A stretch of 64,000 nt of DNA from GWE2-40-63 sp050251815. GTDB taxonomy: Bacteria; Bacteroidota; Bacteroidia; Bacteroidales; SZUA-534. Position numbers and translations under genes: made by a program. Positions 49,510 to 59,001 of the stretch are shown piece after piece. The stretch spans positions 21,043-85,042 of the forward strand of contig JBFWMB010000009.1 of the NCBI GenBank assembly GCA_050251815.1, given 5' to 3'. Position 1 is the stretch's first letter, and each line of letters begins with the position of its first letter. The notes below the pieces were generated by a model. It was not told the DNA's origin and did no database searches. It was given only the letters and a program-made list of their open reading frames with translations.

Positions 49510-50634
49510 TTAGTTTGCTAGTAACGAATGATAAAGATTGAGCACCTGCTTGGTAACCACTTCGTTTTCAAAATTTTTAATGTGCTCACTTCCTTTTTCA
49601 ATCAGTTCTTGTGCATAGTTTTTGTCTTTGATAATTTTAACAATTCCTTCGGCTATTGAAGCAGGTTCTTTTGGATTGCATAAAAAAGCACCGTTGCCGG
49701 CTGCTTCGGGCATCGATGAGCAATTTGACGTAATTACCGGGGTTTTGCTCCAAAGCGCTTCAATCACTGGAATTCCAAATCCTTCGTAAACCGAGGGGTA
49801 AATAAAAACTGATGCTTTTTGGTACAGGGCAGGTAAATCTTTATAGCTTACCTGGGGAGCAAATACAATACGTTCTTCCAACTTTTTTCCTTTTATATAG
49901 GCGTTTACTTTTTTTAAATAAGAATTTCCCTTTCCAACTACAACCAGCGGTAGTTTAATGGTTTCAGGGAGTAATTCTATGGCTTTAATCAGGTTTAGCA
50001 AGTTTTTGCGTTCAATAATTGAACCCACAAAAAGCATAAACTGACTGGGTAGTTTATACGGAAGTAATACCTTCGAAATTTCGTCGGCACTTAAAGTTTG
50101 TTTAAATTGCTCGTGACACGATTGATAAATAACCTCAATTTTTGATTCCGGAGTACCATAGTATTTAACGATATCGTTTTTTGTACTTTGACTAACCGCA
50201 ATAATTTTATCGGCATTTTTGCAGGAGTAGTTAAATTTGAAATCATAAATGATACGGTCGAAAAACGAGAAATCGTTTGGATAGGTTTTATAAATTATAT
50301 CGTGGATGGTTACTACCGATTTTACTCCTGTTTTTTTAATTCCCAGTGGCAATTCGTGCGATAATCCGTGAAAAACATCAAGGTTAAGTTGCTTAATTTT
50401 TCGCACAGAGCTAATTGATCGCCAGTAAGCTTTAAACCTTGTTTTGGGTGTGACTGTGCGATAAGGCTCTTTGAAAAATTCACGGGAATCGTTGTGGTAT
50501 TTTTTTTTGGGAGTAAATAAAAACAATTCGTGTTCAGGTGCTACCTGATTTATGCCACTAACCAGCGTACGGCTGTAATTTCCTAAACCGGTAAAATTAT
50601 TGAATAGCCTTTTGGCATCAAATCCTATTTTCAT
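49510..50634 (-). CDS. glycosyltransferase family 4
   Basis: This 374-residue GT-B enzyme opens MKIGFDAKRLFNNFTGLGNYSRTLVSGI, the standard GT4 start with the donor-binding GxGxY loop. LPLGIKKTGVKSVVTIHDIIYKTYP, then FVGSIIERKNLLNLIKAIELLP and PSVYEGFGIPVIEALWSKTPVITSN follow, the last with the E..7..E motif. It resembles mannosyltransferases such as MtfB-like proteins. It lies outside the main polysaccharide locus, in one unit with DUF364, DUF4159 and rsmE, so its substrate may be a core glycan rather than the locus product. Confidence 0.9.
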   Translation of the reverse strand: MKIGFDAKRLFNNFTGLGNYSRTLVSGINQVAPEHELFLFTPKKKYHNDSREFFKEPYRTVTPKTRFKAYWRSISSVRKIKQLNLDVFHGLSHELPLGIKKTGVKSVVTIHDIIYKTYPNDFSFFDRIIYDFKFNYSCKNADKIIAVSQSTKNDIVKYYGTPESKIEVIYQSCHEQFKQTLSADEISKVLLPYKLPSQFMLFVGSIIERKNLLNLIKAIELLPETIKLPLVVVGKGNSYLKKVNAYIKGKKLEERIVFAPQVSYKDLPALYQKASVFIYPSVYEGFGIPVIEALWSKTPVITSNCSSMPEAAGNGAFLCNPKEPASIAEGIVKIIKDKNYAQELIEKGSEHIKNFENEVVTKQVLNLYHSLLAN

Positions 50635-50643
50635 TGCTGTGAG

Positions 50644-51303
50644 TTATGGATTATCGGTAAAAACAAAACTAATTATGTTAGCGCCCATTTTTAAAGCCTC
50701 CATATGTTTTTCGGACGAATCGTTATGAACGGATGGATCTTCCCAACCATCGCCCAAATCACTTTCGTAAGTGTAAAAACAAACCAGACGGTTTTTGTAA
50801 ATAAGTCCAAAGCCTTGCGGGGGTTTGTTATCGTGCTCATGAACTTTGGGAAGTCCGTTGGTAAAGGGAAAAACTTTGTGGTAAATGGGATGGTTATATG
50901 AGAGTTCCACAAAATCAAGTTCAGGAAAAACTTTTTTCATTTCGCGTCGCACAAATTTATCCATACCATAATTGTCGTCGATGTGTAAAAAACCTCCCGA
51001 TTCCAGGTAAAGTCTTAAGTTTTCAACAGCCGATTCATTGAAAATCACATTTCCATGACCTGTCATGTGAATAAAAGGCAGTCTGAAAATATCGCGACTG
51101 GTAACTGCAACAGATACCGGTTCTGGATTTATGTTTGTATTTAATTCCTGATTGCAAAATTTAATCAGATTGGGCAAGGAGGTGGGATTCGAATACCAAT
51201 CGCCACCGCCATCGTACTTTAAAAGTCCCAGCTTTACCGGTTGTGCCCTGAGCATCAATCCCAAAACCAAAAACAGCAAAAATAACAGAGCCTGTTTATT
51301 CAT
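50644..51303 (-). CDS. DUF4159 secreted protein
   Basis: This 219-residue protein has a signal peptide (residues 1 to about 20, ending LRAQ). VKLGLLKYDGGGDWYSNPTSLPNLIKFCNQEL, then FIHMTGHGNVIFNESAVENLRLYLESGGFLHIDDNYGMDKFVRREMKKVFP, then GWEDPSVHNDSSEKHMEALKMGANIISFVF are the DUF4159 blocks. The fold resembles class-I glutamine amidotransferases, lacking the catalytic Cys. Its start overlaps the rsmE stop by 8 bases. The function is unknown; it is often beside MoxR/BatA-type genes elsewhere. Confidence 0.9.
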   Translation of the reverse strand: MNKQALLFLLFLVLGLMLRAQPVKLGLLKYDGGGDWYSNPTSLPNLIKFCNQELNTNINPEPVSVAVTSRDIFRLPFIHMTGHGNVIFNESAVENLRLYLESGGFLHIDDNYGMDKFVRREMKKVFPELDFVELSYNHPIYHKVFPFTNGLPKVHEHDNKPPQGFGLIYKNRLVCFYTYESDLGDGWEDPSVHNDSSEKHMEALKMGANIISFVFTDNP

Positions 51304-52000
51304 CTTTTATCAGGTTTACGGTATGGCAGGCAACAATGGCTGCTGTTTCGGTGCGCAGGCGACTCTTGCCCAAATGCACTTCTTCAAAGCCTGAATGCTT
51401 TGCCAGTGCAATTTCTTCGGGAGAAAAATCGCCCTCAGGCCCAATTAAAATGGTAAACTGGTTCTGATTTGTGAGTTTCGACTTAAGCGAAGGTTTGGGC
51501 ACATCAATGCAATGGGCGATCAGCTTTTTACCATCTCCGGATTTTTTTATAAAATCGCTGAATTTAGTCATTGGGTTAATGGCCGGAAGGTAAGCCTTTA
51601 TCGACTGTTTCATGGCTGAAAGTACAATTTTTTCGAGTCGTTCAATCTTAATGGTTTTTCGTTCCGAACGCTGACAAAGCAGCGGTGTTACCTGATCGAC
51701 TCCAATTTCAACGGCTTTTTCCAAAAACCATTCAAAGCGGTCTAAACTTTTGGTTGGAGCAATGGCCAGATGCAATGAATAGTTTTTCCTGCCGTATTGC
51801 TCAATCTTTTCAATAACCCGTATCATACAGCGCTTGGGGTCGGGCTCGTCAATAATTCCGTAATATAAACCGCCCTGGCCATCAATCATACATACTTCAT
51901 CGCCTGTTTCCATTCGTAAAACTTTAACGGCGTGTTTCGATTCTTCTTCACTAAGCTGATAGGTTATTTTTTTGATACCCGGGGTATAAAATACTTGCAT
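51296..52000 (-). CDS. rsmE: 16S rRNA (uracil1498-N3)-methyltransferase
   Basis: This 234-residue SPOUT methyltransferase methylates U1498 of 16S rRNA with SAM. An N-terminal PUA-like part (ESKHAVKVLRMETGDEVCMIDGQGGLYYGII) is followed by LHLAIAPTKSLDRFEWFLEKAVEIGVDQVTPLLCQRSERK. The knotted SAM site is ILIGPEGDFSPEEIALAKHSGFEEVHLGKSRLRTETAAIVA. The motif order and length are normal. It is the first gene of a four-gene minus-strand unit. Confidence 0.95.
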   Translation of the reverse strand: MQVFYTPGIKKITYQLSEEESKHAVKVLRMETGDEVCMIDGQGGLYYGIIDEPDPKRCMIRVIEKIEQYGRKNYSLHLAIAPTKSLDRFEWFLEKAVEIGVDQVTPLLCQRSERKTIKIERLEKIVLSAMKQSIKAYLPAINPMTKFSDFIKKSGDGKKLIAHCIDVPKPSLKSKLTNQNQFTILIGPEGDFSPEEIALAKHSGFEEVHLGKSRLRTETAAIVACHTVNLIKDE

Positions 52001-52107
52001 AAATTCAATTTTGAAAAGGGTAAAGATAAAAAGTTTATAGAAATAGCGAAAGTTAGTTTTCTCCTGTAATAATTAGCCCAAACATTCTACATTTGTTTTT
52101 TTATTGA

Positions 52108-52608
52108 ATGAAAATGGTTAAAATTGGTTTACTCTCAGATACCCATGCATTTATCGATGATTCGATTATTAATTTTCTGGAGCCCGTTGATCAAATATGG
52201 CATGCTGGTGATGTTGGCAATGTTAAAGTTTTGGAGCAATTGCAGTTATTAAAACCAGTAACTGCTGTTTATGGAAACATCGACGACCATTTATTGCGTA
52301 ATGAATTGCCAGAATTTAATTCTTTTCATGTTGAAGGAGTTCAGGTATTCATGACTCACATTGGAGGTTATCCCGGAAAATATGCCCCCGGTATTAAAAA
52401 ACTATTGCTTGAGCACAAACCACAACTTTTTGTTTCAGGGCATTCGCATATTTTAAAAGTGCAGTTCGATAAACAATTGCAGTGCCTGCATATGAATCCA
52501 GGTGCTGCTGGAATTTCTGGATTCCATCAATTCCGTACCATGCTTCGGTTTGTTATCGACAAAACTCAGATTAAAGATTTGGAAGTATGGGAATTGCCCC
52601 GAAAATAG
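52108..52608 (+). CDS. YfcE-type metallophosphoesterase
   Basis: This 166-residue calcineurin-like phosphoesterase has metal-site motifs in order: LLSDTHAF (D-x-H), HAGDVGN (GDxx), VYGNIDDH (GNxD), FMTHIGGY (TH), and FVSGHSHILKV (GHSH). The C-terminal LHMNPGAAGISGF is family-typical. It hydrolyses phosphodiesters in vitro; the in vivo substrate is unknown. It faces the long minus-strand unit at 52620. Confidence 0.92.
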   Translation: MKMVKIGLLSDTHAFIDDSIINFLEPVDQIWHAGDVGNVKVLEQLQLLKPVTAVYGNIDDHLLRNELPEFNSFHVEGVQVFMTHIGGYPGKYAPGIKKLLLEHKPQLFVSGHSHILKVQFDKQLQCLHMNPGAAGISGFHQFRTMLRFVIDKTQIKDLEVWELPRK

Positions 52609-52619
52609 TCAATGTTTTT

Positions 52620-55600
52620 TTAATTGTACTCTTCGTATTTTTCGTAATCCAAATCTTCATCCAACTCCGATTCTTGAACCGGTTCACCGCTTAGGTGTTT
52701 CAGGAAATCGTCGCGTCGTTTTTTGTTCGACAGAAAAAACACGTACGAGGCTTCACCACGGTTTATTTTAAGTTTGCGGTCGCTACCTTTTATATCGGCA
52801 ATAATATTATTAAATCCGGCTTCAGAGCTGTATGCCTGCATCAAGCCACGTTTATAATAGAAAAAGTACCAATGATTTTCGCTGAATTCAAGATAAAGTG
52901 TAAAACTGTCGCCACTTCGCCGGCGTTGCACCTCAAGATTCCCTTTTACCTTTCGGTTTAATTGGTTTCCCAGTATGTTGGCAATGCCCAAATCGCCTTT
53001 CGATTGCCAGGCCGAGGCGGTTTTGTTCCAAACCAGGTTCAAATCGGAAAAAACAAAGGTACTGGCTAATGCTTTAGGTACTTGTTTAACTGTTCCAAAA
53101 ATTGCCTGCTCTTTTAACATGTTGTCGGCTTCTTTATAATCGAGCAATTCTTTCACGGCCCTTGTGTATGTTCTGCTTTTTAAATTTACCGGTTTCAATC
53201 CCGTCATACTTGCCAGGGTGTCGCTGATGAATTTTATTGAAGCTTCAGGGAAAAAGAAATCGAGTGTCATTAATACTTCCAGGTTTAGCTTATCATCGGG
53301 TATTAGGTAGTTGGCATTTCCTTTGGATTGGATTTTTACTTGTCCCAGATTTGCCGTTAAATCAATGTGCCCCTCGCCATAGATGTTACAAAAGTTTTTA
53401 TGTAAGGTAAGTAAATTGCCGGTAGTGTCGTTATTCATCAATTTCTCCATTTGGGCAATTTTGTATTTCTTCTCTTTGTTGTCGAAGGTTAAATAACCTG
53501 CTGCAGCAGCTACTGCCAGGTTGCTGTACCTTTTTCGGGGCGAAACAAAGGCCGGAAACACATGAACTGAATCGGTGGCTAGCATGGCTCCCGAAACCAA
53601 GAAGCTTTCATTTATGTCTTTTAATGGTTCTTCCAGTGGAATGTAAATATTTTTGGGATCGATTTCAGTTTCAAATTTCAACCAGTTTTCTTCAATCTGG
53701 GTGCATTCGTGATTTATACGGGTTGCTCCATCGAAATAAAGCAATGGATTTTGAGCATTGAGTAATACATTGCCCTGATAAGCAAATGCGGGTGAAAGAC
53801 TAAAATCTTCAATTCCCTTAATTTTACCTTTGGCAAAAGTTTGTCCCAGAGAATCAACGGCAATCAGTTCAAAATTAATGGGGAATTGCCTTCCTACTTC
53901 ATCAAGGTAAAGGTATTTTCCATTTCCCTGGTACCTTTTTCGTGAACTGATATTGATGGTTGACGATTCAAACCGGTGGTATTTGGTATCGGTGTTTGCC
54001 AGTAATTTGGCATTGTTCAGCGTGCGCATTTTTGCCACGGGCTCAATGGTTACTTCGCCTTCGAAAGGAAAAACCCGGGCATCGGCTACATCAATGTATT
54101 TAACCTCGTGCGCGTAAAGTATGTTTGCTGATAAATCGAAATCGGTAGTTGGCGATATCCAATTAAGGGAATCCTGACCGGAATGTTGCGAAACAAATAA
54201 CGAACCTTTTGAATCGAGGCCTGCATCTTGACGTGTAACAATCCGGTTTTTCCCCTGTTCAAAAATCTGCACGGTGTTGGGCGTAGCCAGCTGCATGGTT
54301 TTATCGTTCATTTTCCAGATAAATTTTTCAACATAAGCCTGGTAAAGGTTTTCGGGTAAATCAACTTTCGATGAGCCGGTATTTGATTTGAATTCGGATT
54401 CCATTTTTAAAAAATCGACTTTTGCATTGATGTTTTGTGTGGTTAATGCCAGCATCTCAGGATTCACTGATTTTAGTTCAAATTCGGCAGTGTCAGAATT
54501 AAAACGATCGGCTTTAAACGTAAATTTATCGGAGGTGAGCGTACCGTTACTGTAACTATTTTTACCGGAACCTACAAGTTCTTTGGGTGAATAAATTAAA
54601 ATTCCGTTGTGGCTCGATTTTCGGGTGTACATGGCAAAGTCTTGTTCCAGGGTGTTTGCCGTTAACACATCGTTGTAGGGCATCCAATGAACGTAAACCT
54701 GCAGAGCAGCAACATCGGGATATTGAACTGCCTGGTTTTGGCGGGCAATGGTAAATTCGGTGGTTTTTGCGTTGGCCGAATCGGGATAAAAAATAAAATT
54801 GTTTGAAGCTATTTGCGATGTCAGGTAAGTCATTTTTCCGTTGCCGCGCAATCCGCTGTTGCTGAGATTTACGTCGGCATAATATTGTCCTTTACCTTTA
54901 AAAAGGGGTAATCCATGTTCGGGAGTGTCATAATGGAAACCCAGGGAGTTGTCTTTTTGCAATACCAGGGGTTGCTCAATTACCGGGAATATGTCGGCTG
55001 AATGCAATTCACCCTCATAGCCCATACCTTCGGTAGAAAAATTATTTAAACTGTCGATTACGTATGGATAAACTTTGTAGAAAAATTTATCGCGGGTGTA
55101 TTTTCCGTTCTGAATGTTTTTATCGTCGTAATAAACGTACGAGTCATTTTTACTGGCAAAAATCGGGTATTGCGGAAAATGCTTAACTCCCGATTTGTTG
55201 TTGGGATCGTCAATAATCAAATCGCCGGTAACTTCTTCAATTACATTTTCAACATTAGCCAATACCTGTTGTCCCCAATTGTCGACACCCGACTTTACTT
55301 TTATTGAAAGAGAATCGACTTTATTGAGTACAATTTTAAAACTATCGTATTTGAATTGGAAATTATCGCCATGGTACGTAAAGAATCCGGCCTGAATAAT
55401 ACCACCAAAATCGAAATCGCGATTTTTCTTTAACAGGATTTCCTGATTTTTTGGATAAAATATAACGTTCTGACTATCGCTCAGGTTGATTCTAGGAACA
55501 CCTTTTATAGCCAAATCCATATTTTTTAGATTTAAAACAGCATTGTTATCGGGTGCTGTTGTTCTCGACTCAAATTGAATCAAATCGTAATCGCTTTTAC

Positions 55601-57203
55601 CCACAATGGCATCGAGGTATTTGTATAGTTTGGGTTTTAGGGTACAATATTCTGTTTCAAAATCGTAATCCACTATTCCGGTGTAGGTAAGTTCAATTAA
55701 TAACCTTTTTACAGGAGTTAGTGGCAGGCGCATAAATTTTGCCAGGTCTTCGGCATAAAATGATTCGGTTTGGTTGTGTTTGGCAAAGTTACGCAAACTT
55801 ACATAGGGATGAACCTGTTCGAGTCCCAGAACTTCGTAAAAACGTGCTGCACTAAAGTAATCGGCCGATTCGAACATGGCTACATTCAGCGACGAACCTC
55901 GTAGCATGGTAAAATCGATGAAGGTTTCATCCATATACCATTTCAGGAGCTCAAAATCCATTTCAATTTTGTGATAACCATCGTAATAAGGACTTCGCGA
56001 CATGTTCTCGGGATTTTTATCACGAATCAGATTAACTTCACGATGGGTATCATAATAACGAAAAAGCAATCCCGGATGGTAAATGGAATCTTCGGCAATG
56101 TACATACTGATTTTAGCATTACGCGAAACTATTTCGTTTTCTGAAAAGGCATAATAAAGGGCATGAGTTTTCATAAAAACCCGTTTTTCGATTACGGTGT
56201 CACCATCAACAACCAGCTCCACATCGCGAAAAAGCGAAAGTGAAGCTAAATTATCCTTGTTACCGGTTCCAATAAGTTTAGCTCCCTGCATCGAAAAACC
56301 GCCTTTATAATCGATGTCGGTAAAAATTCCCTTTATTTCAAAAAGCGATTCGTTTGATTCAAATCGAGGGTAGCTCAGTCGATCAGGCGAAGCAACTTCA
56401 ACAACCTTATCGGTCAGCGTTCCTAATAATGGATAATCGAAATAAGTTTTGTTGTAAAATCGAACCTGCTCAATGGTATAGAACGATTTATTCATGGGAA
56501 AATGGTAGCTGTCAATTTCGGCCCAGGCTGTGTCGCGACCTAACCCTGTTTTGTCCCAGTATACTTTTGCGCTTTTGCCTTTCCATTCATTGGTAATTGG
56601 ATAAAAACTGCCTGAAGTTTCGTGAATCTGAATACTGTCGTTTCTTAGTTTTCCGGTCAAATTAACCTGTTCGAACTGGTATGAAATGGTATCGTTTTCG
56701 AATACAATTTTGTAATTGTTGTTGTTTGCGTACCATTTTATGCTTGGAGAATAATAAACGGCATTTTCTTTTATCAGGTATATTGAACTGTTTATAAAGG
56801 ATGAAATATCGCTGAGCTTTCCGTTTTTTACAGTTGCCAGATGTATTAATGCCTGTTCCCAGTGGTAATAGTTTACTGAATCAATTTTGTACTGATAAAA
56901 TGTTAAAAGCGCCTGAATGTAATCGTAAAAATGAGGAAAATTTCGAGCATTTCGTTTTAACATCAGGTTGGCCACTTCATATATTTTTTCCTGCCGGGCT
57001 TTTGAAAATCCACCTTCGAGCCAGGGTTCCTCAAATTGACTTAATAAGTCTTTACCCATTTTGTAATTGGTATTACTTCGGGCAAAGAGTTCATCCATCT
57101 CGTCGAGAAATGCTTCAGGTTCGGTAGAAAATTCAGTGAACCTTTGACCACTTAGGTTAAGCGAAAACACAAAAAGAAAAATTAATACCGCGAAATTTCT
57201 CAT
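52620..57203 (-). CDS. very large secreted protein of unknown function
   Basis: This 1527-residue protein has a signal peptide (MRNFAVLIFLFVFSLNLSGQ). The long mature part is beta-rich with many repeated strand-like patterns (LRGNGKMTYLTSQIASNNFIF, YADVNLSN, VTGDLIIDDP, KGKIKGIEDFSL) recalling OstA/AsmA-like elongated assemblies. A helical insert near residues 430-560 contains a winged-helix-like segment (LAKFMRLPLTPVKRLLIELTYTGIVDYDF). The C-terminus is acidic (QESELDEDLDYEKYEEYN). No transmembrane barrel signature or enzyme motif is visible. It is 13 bp after prmA and probably co-transcribed. I do not know its function; an envelope-spanning role is speculation. Confidence 0.85.
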   Translation of the reverse strand: MRNFAVLIFLFVFSLNLSGQRFTEFSTEPEAFLDEMDELFARSNTNYKMGKDLLSQFEEPWLEGGFSKARQEKIYEVANLMLKRNARNFPHFYDYIQALLTFYQYKIDSVNYYHWEQALIHLATVKNGKLSDISSFINSSIYLIKENAVYYSPSIKWYANNNNYKIVFENDTISYQFEQVNLTGKLRNDSIQIHETSGSFYPITNEWKGKSAKVYWDKTGLGRDTAWAEIDSYHFPMNKSFYTIEQVRFYNKTYFDYPLLGTLTDKVVEVASPDRLSYPRFESNESLFEIKGIFTDIDYKGGFSMQGAKLIGTGNKDNLASLSLFRDVELVVDGDTVIEKRVFMKTHALYYAFSENEIVSRNAKISMYIAEDSIYHPGLLFRYYDTHREVNLIRDKNPENMSRSPYYDGYHKIEMDFELLKWYMDETFIDFTMLRGSSLNVAMFESADYFSAARFYEVLGLEQVHPYVSLRNFAKHNQTESFYAEDLAKFMRLPLTPVKRLLIELTYTGIVDYDFETEYCTLKPKLYKYLDAIVGKSDYDLIQFESRTTAPDNNAVLNLKNMDLAIKGVPRINLSDSQNVIFYPKNQEILLKKNRDFDFGGIIQAGFFTYHGDNFQFKYDSFKIVLNKVDSLSIKVKSGVDNWGQQVLANVENVIEEVTGDLIIDDPNNKSGVKHFPQYPIFASKNDSYVYYDDKNIQNGKYTRDKFFYKVYPYVIDSLNNFSTEGMGYEGELHSADIFPVIEQPLVLQKDNSLGFHYDTPEHGLPLFKGKGQYYADVNLSNSGLRGNGKMTYLTSQIASNNFIFYPDSANAKTTEFTIARQNQAVQYPDVAALQVYVHWMPYNDVLTANTLEQDFAMYTRKSSHNGILIYSPKELVGSGKNSYSNGTLTSDKFTFKADRFNSDTAEFELKSVNPEMLALTTQNINAKVDFLKMESEFKSNTGSSKVDLPENLYQAYVEKFIWKMNDKTMQLATPNTVQIFEQGKNRIVTRQDAGLDSKGSLFVSQHSGQDSLNWISPTTDFDLSANILYAHEVKYIDVADARVFPFEGEVTIEPVAKMRTLNNAKLLANTDTKYHRFESSTINISSRKRYQGNGKYLYLDEVGRQFPINFELIAVDSLGQTFAKGKIKGIEDFSLSPAFAYQGNVLLNAQNPLLYFDGATRINHECTQIEENWLKFETEIDPKNIYIPLEEPLKDINESFLVSGAMLATDSVHVFPAFVSPRKRYSNLAVAAAAGYLTFDNKEKKYKIAQMEKLMNNDTTGNLLTLHKNFCNIYGEGHIDLTANLGQVKIQSKGNANYLIPDDKLNLEVLMTLDFFFPEASIKFISDTLASMTGLKPVNLKSRTYTRAVKELLDYKEADNMLKEQAIFGTVKQVPKALASTFVFSDLNLVWNKTASAWQSKGDLGIANILGNQLNRKVKGNLEVQRRRSGDSFTLYLEFSENHWYFFYYKRGLMQAYSSEAGFNNIIADIKGSDRKLKINRGEASYVFFLSNKKRRDDFLKHLSGEPVQESELDEDLDYEKYEEYN

Positions 57204-57216
57204 GGAATACGTCGTT

Positions 57217-58059
57217 TTATTCGGATTTGGTTAACAGTACGGCTACCCAGTTATCCTGTTCCAGATGTTTTTTGTAGTTCATTCCGTGCGTTGTAGCTTT
57301 TTCTGTTATTAAAGGCAAATCGTTTGTGTAAAACCCGCTGAGTAACAAATAATCACCTTTATTAAGACAATTTATGTAAGTTTCCATATCGTTCAGCAAT
57401 ATGTTTCGGTTTATGTTTGCCAGAATATAATCGAATGTTTTTCCGGGAAGCAGGGTAGCATCTCCTTTTAAAGCCTGCAAATTAGCAACTTTATTAAGTT
57501 GGGCATTTTCCAGAGTGTTTTCAAACGACCATTGATCGATATCAATTCCTAGTACAGTTGACGCATTTTTTCGGGATGCTAAAATTCCCAGAATTCCGGT
57601 TCCACATCCCATATCGAGTACATTTTTTCCGCTGAAATCCAACTCGAGCATTAATTTCATCATAAGCGCGGTAGTTGCGTGATGCCCGGTTCCGAACGAC
57701 ATTTTAGGTTCAATAATTAAATCGTAGGTGTAACTTCCCGAAGGTTCATGAAAAGGGGCGCGAATCCGACAGGTAGTATCGATAATTATGGGGTCAAAGT
57801 TTTTTTCCCAAGCGGCATTCCAGTTTTGAGCGGGAATGGTGTTTTGGGTAAATTGCAACGATTCAAAGGTGCTTTTTAAAGGGTTAAGCAGCTCATTCAT
57901 TTCGTTCAAATCAAATTGTTCGCTGGGTATGTATGCATTTATACCTTCTTTGGTATCCGAAAAACTGTCGAATCCCATTTGGCTCAATACAGCAGCTATC
58001 ATTTCCCGTCCTTGATTATCAAGGGGTTTAAAAACAAATACAAATTCGAGGTATTCCAT
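57217..58059 (-). CDS. prmA: ribosomal protein L11 methyltransferase
   Basis: This 280-residue SAM methyltransferase has a PrmA N-terminal domain (YLEFVFVFKPLDNQGREMIAAVLSQMGFDSF) and a catalytic domain: IIEPKMSFGTGHHATTALMMKLMLELDFSGKNVLDMGCGTGILGILASRK for SAM binding, and DYILANINRNILLNDM with the N-x-N-x3 family motif. It trimethylates L11. The length is typical for Bacteroidota. The 13-bp gap to the giant secreted-protein gene suggests one transcript. Confidence 0.94.
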   Translation of the reverse strand: MEYLEFVFVFKPLDNQGREMIAAVLSQMGFDSFSDTKEGINAYIPSEQFDLNEMNELLNPLKSTFESLQFTQNTIPAQNWNAAWEKNFDPIIIDTTCRIRAPFHEPSGSYTYDLIIEPKMSFGTGHHATTALMMKLMLELDFSGKNVLDMGCGTGILGILASRKNASTVLGIDIDQWSFENTLENAQLNKVANLQALKGDATLLPGKTFDYILANINRNILLNDMETYINCLNKGDYLLLSGFYTNDLPLITEKATTHGMNYKKHLEQDNWVAVLLTKSE

Positions 58060-58141
58060 GCGTTCCTGTTTATTATTTGCTTATTGCTGGTAACAGGTTT
58101 TATACTTTACCCTATTCAGAATAAGCTGATTTAATAAAAAT

Positions 58142-58173
58142 AAAAAAAGGTATCTGATTTTCACAGATACCTT
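58142..58173 (-). terminator. hairpin terminator after tpiA
   Basis: AAGGTATCTG and CAGATACCTT form a perfect 10-bp stem with a 7-base loop. On the minus strand it is followed by a T-run, 22 bp past the tpiA stop, so tpiA and prmA are likely separate units. Confidence 0.85.
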
Positions 58174-58195
58174 ATGAATAGTTATTCACAATTTT

Positions 58196-58951
58196 TTAGA
58201 AACCGTTTATTATGCCTAAAAAGTCGTCAGCGGTTAACGATGCACCTCCAATAAGTCCGCCGTCCACATCGGGATTGGCAAACAATTCCTTTGCATTTGA
58301 TGGTTTGCAGCTTCCGCCATAAAGAATGGACGTGTTTTTGGCTGTTTCACCAAATTTAGTAACCAGCAAATCGCGAATGAATTTATGAACCTCCTGAGCT
58401 TGCGCAGGTGATGCCGTTTTTCCGGTTCCAATAGCCCAAACCGGTTCGTAGGCAATTACTATTTGCTTATATTCTTCATCGCTTAAATCGAAAAGAACTG
58501 TTTCTAATTGTTCTTTAATTACATCAAAATGTTTGTTGGCTTCGCGCTCTTCCAACACTTCGCCCACACAATAAATGGGAGTGAGGTTAAATTCCAATGC
58601 TTTTTTAACTTTTATTTTAAGCAAGTCATTGGTTTCGCCATAGTATGAGCGACGTTCAGAGTGTCCCAGAATTACATAATCGGCACCAGCGCTCCAGAGC
58701 ATCTCGGCTGAAACTTCTCCGGTATAAGCTCCTGATGTTTCGGTAGCGCAGTTTTGTCCGGCTACTGAAATACGTTCGTTGTTTACCACTTTATTTATTT
58801 CAGCAATGTGGGTAAAAGGGGGAGCAACCACAACCTGAACGTTTTTGTCGCCTTTTTCGGCAACCGCTTTATCAATAGCAATGGCTAAATCGATACCTTC
58901 CTGATAGGTGGTATTCATTTTCCAGTTCCCAGCTACAATTTTTTGTCTCAT
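58196..58951 (-). CDS. tpiA: triose-phosphate isomerase
   Basis: This 251-residue TIM barrel interconverts DHAP and glyceraldehyde-3-phosphate. The catalytic set is complete: NWKMN at the start, VILGHSERR with His, IAYEPVWAIGTGKTAS with Glu, and LYGGSCKPSNAKELFANPDVDGGLIGGASL as the phosphate-binding loop. The length is standard. It is preceded by the BT_3928-like gene, a common arrangement in Bacteroidota. Confidence 0.97.
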   Translation of the reverse strand: MRQKIVAGNWKMNTTYQEGIDLAIAIDKAVAEKGDKNVQVVVAPPFTHIAEINKVVNNERISVAGQNCATETSGAYTGEVSAEMLWSAGADYVILGHSERRSYYGETNDLLKIKVKKALEFNLTPIYCVGEVLEEREANKHFDVIKEQLETVLFDLSDEEYKQIVIAYEPVWAIGTGKTASPAQAQEVHKFIRDLLVTKFGETAKNTSILYGGSCKPSNAKELFANPDVDGGLIGGASLTADDFLGIINGF

Positions 58952-59001
58952 AATAATTTGTATTTATAAATGCATAATGTTTTTAAGTTTTTTCGATCCG
59001 T

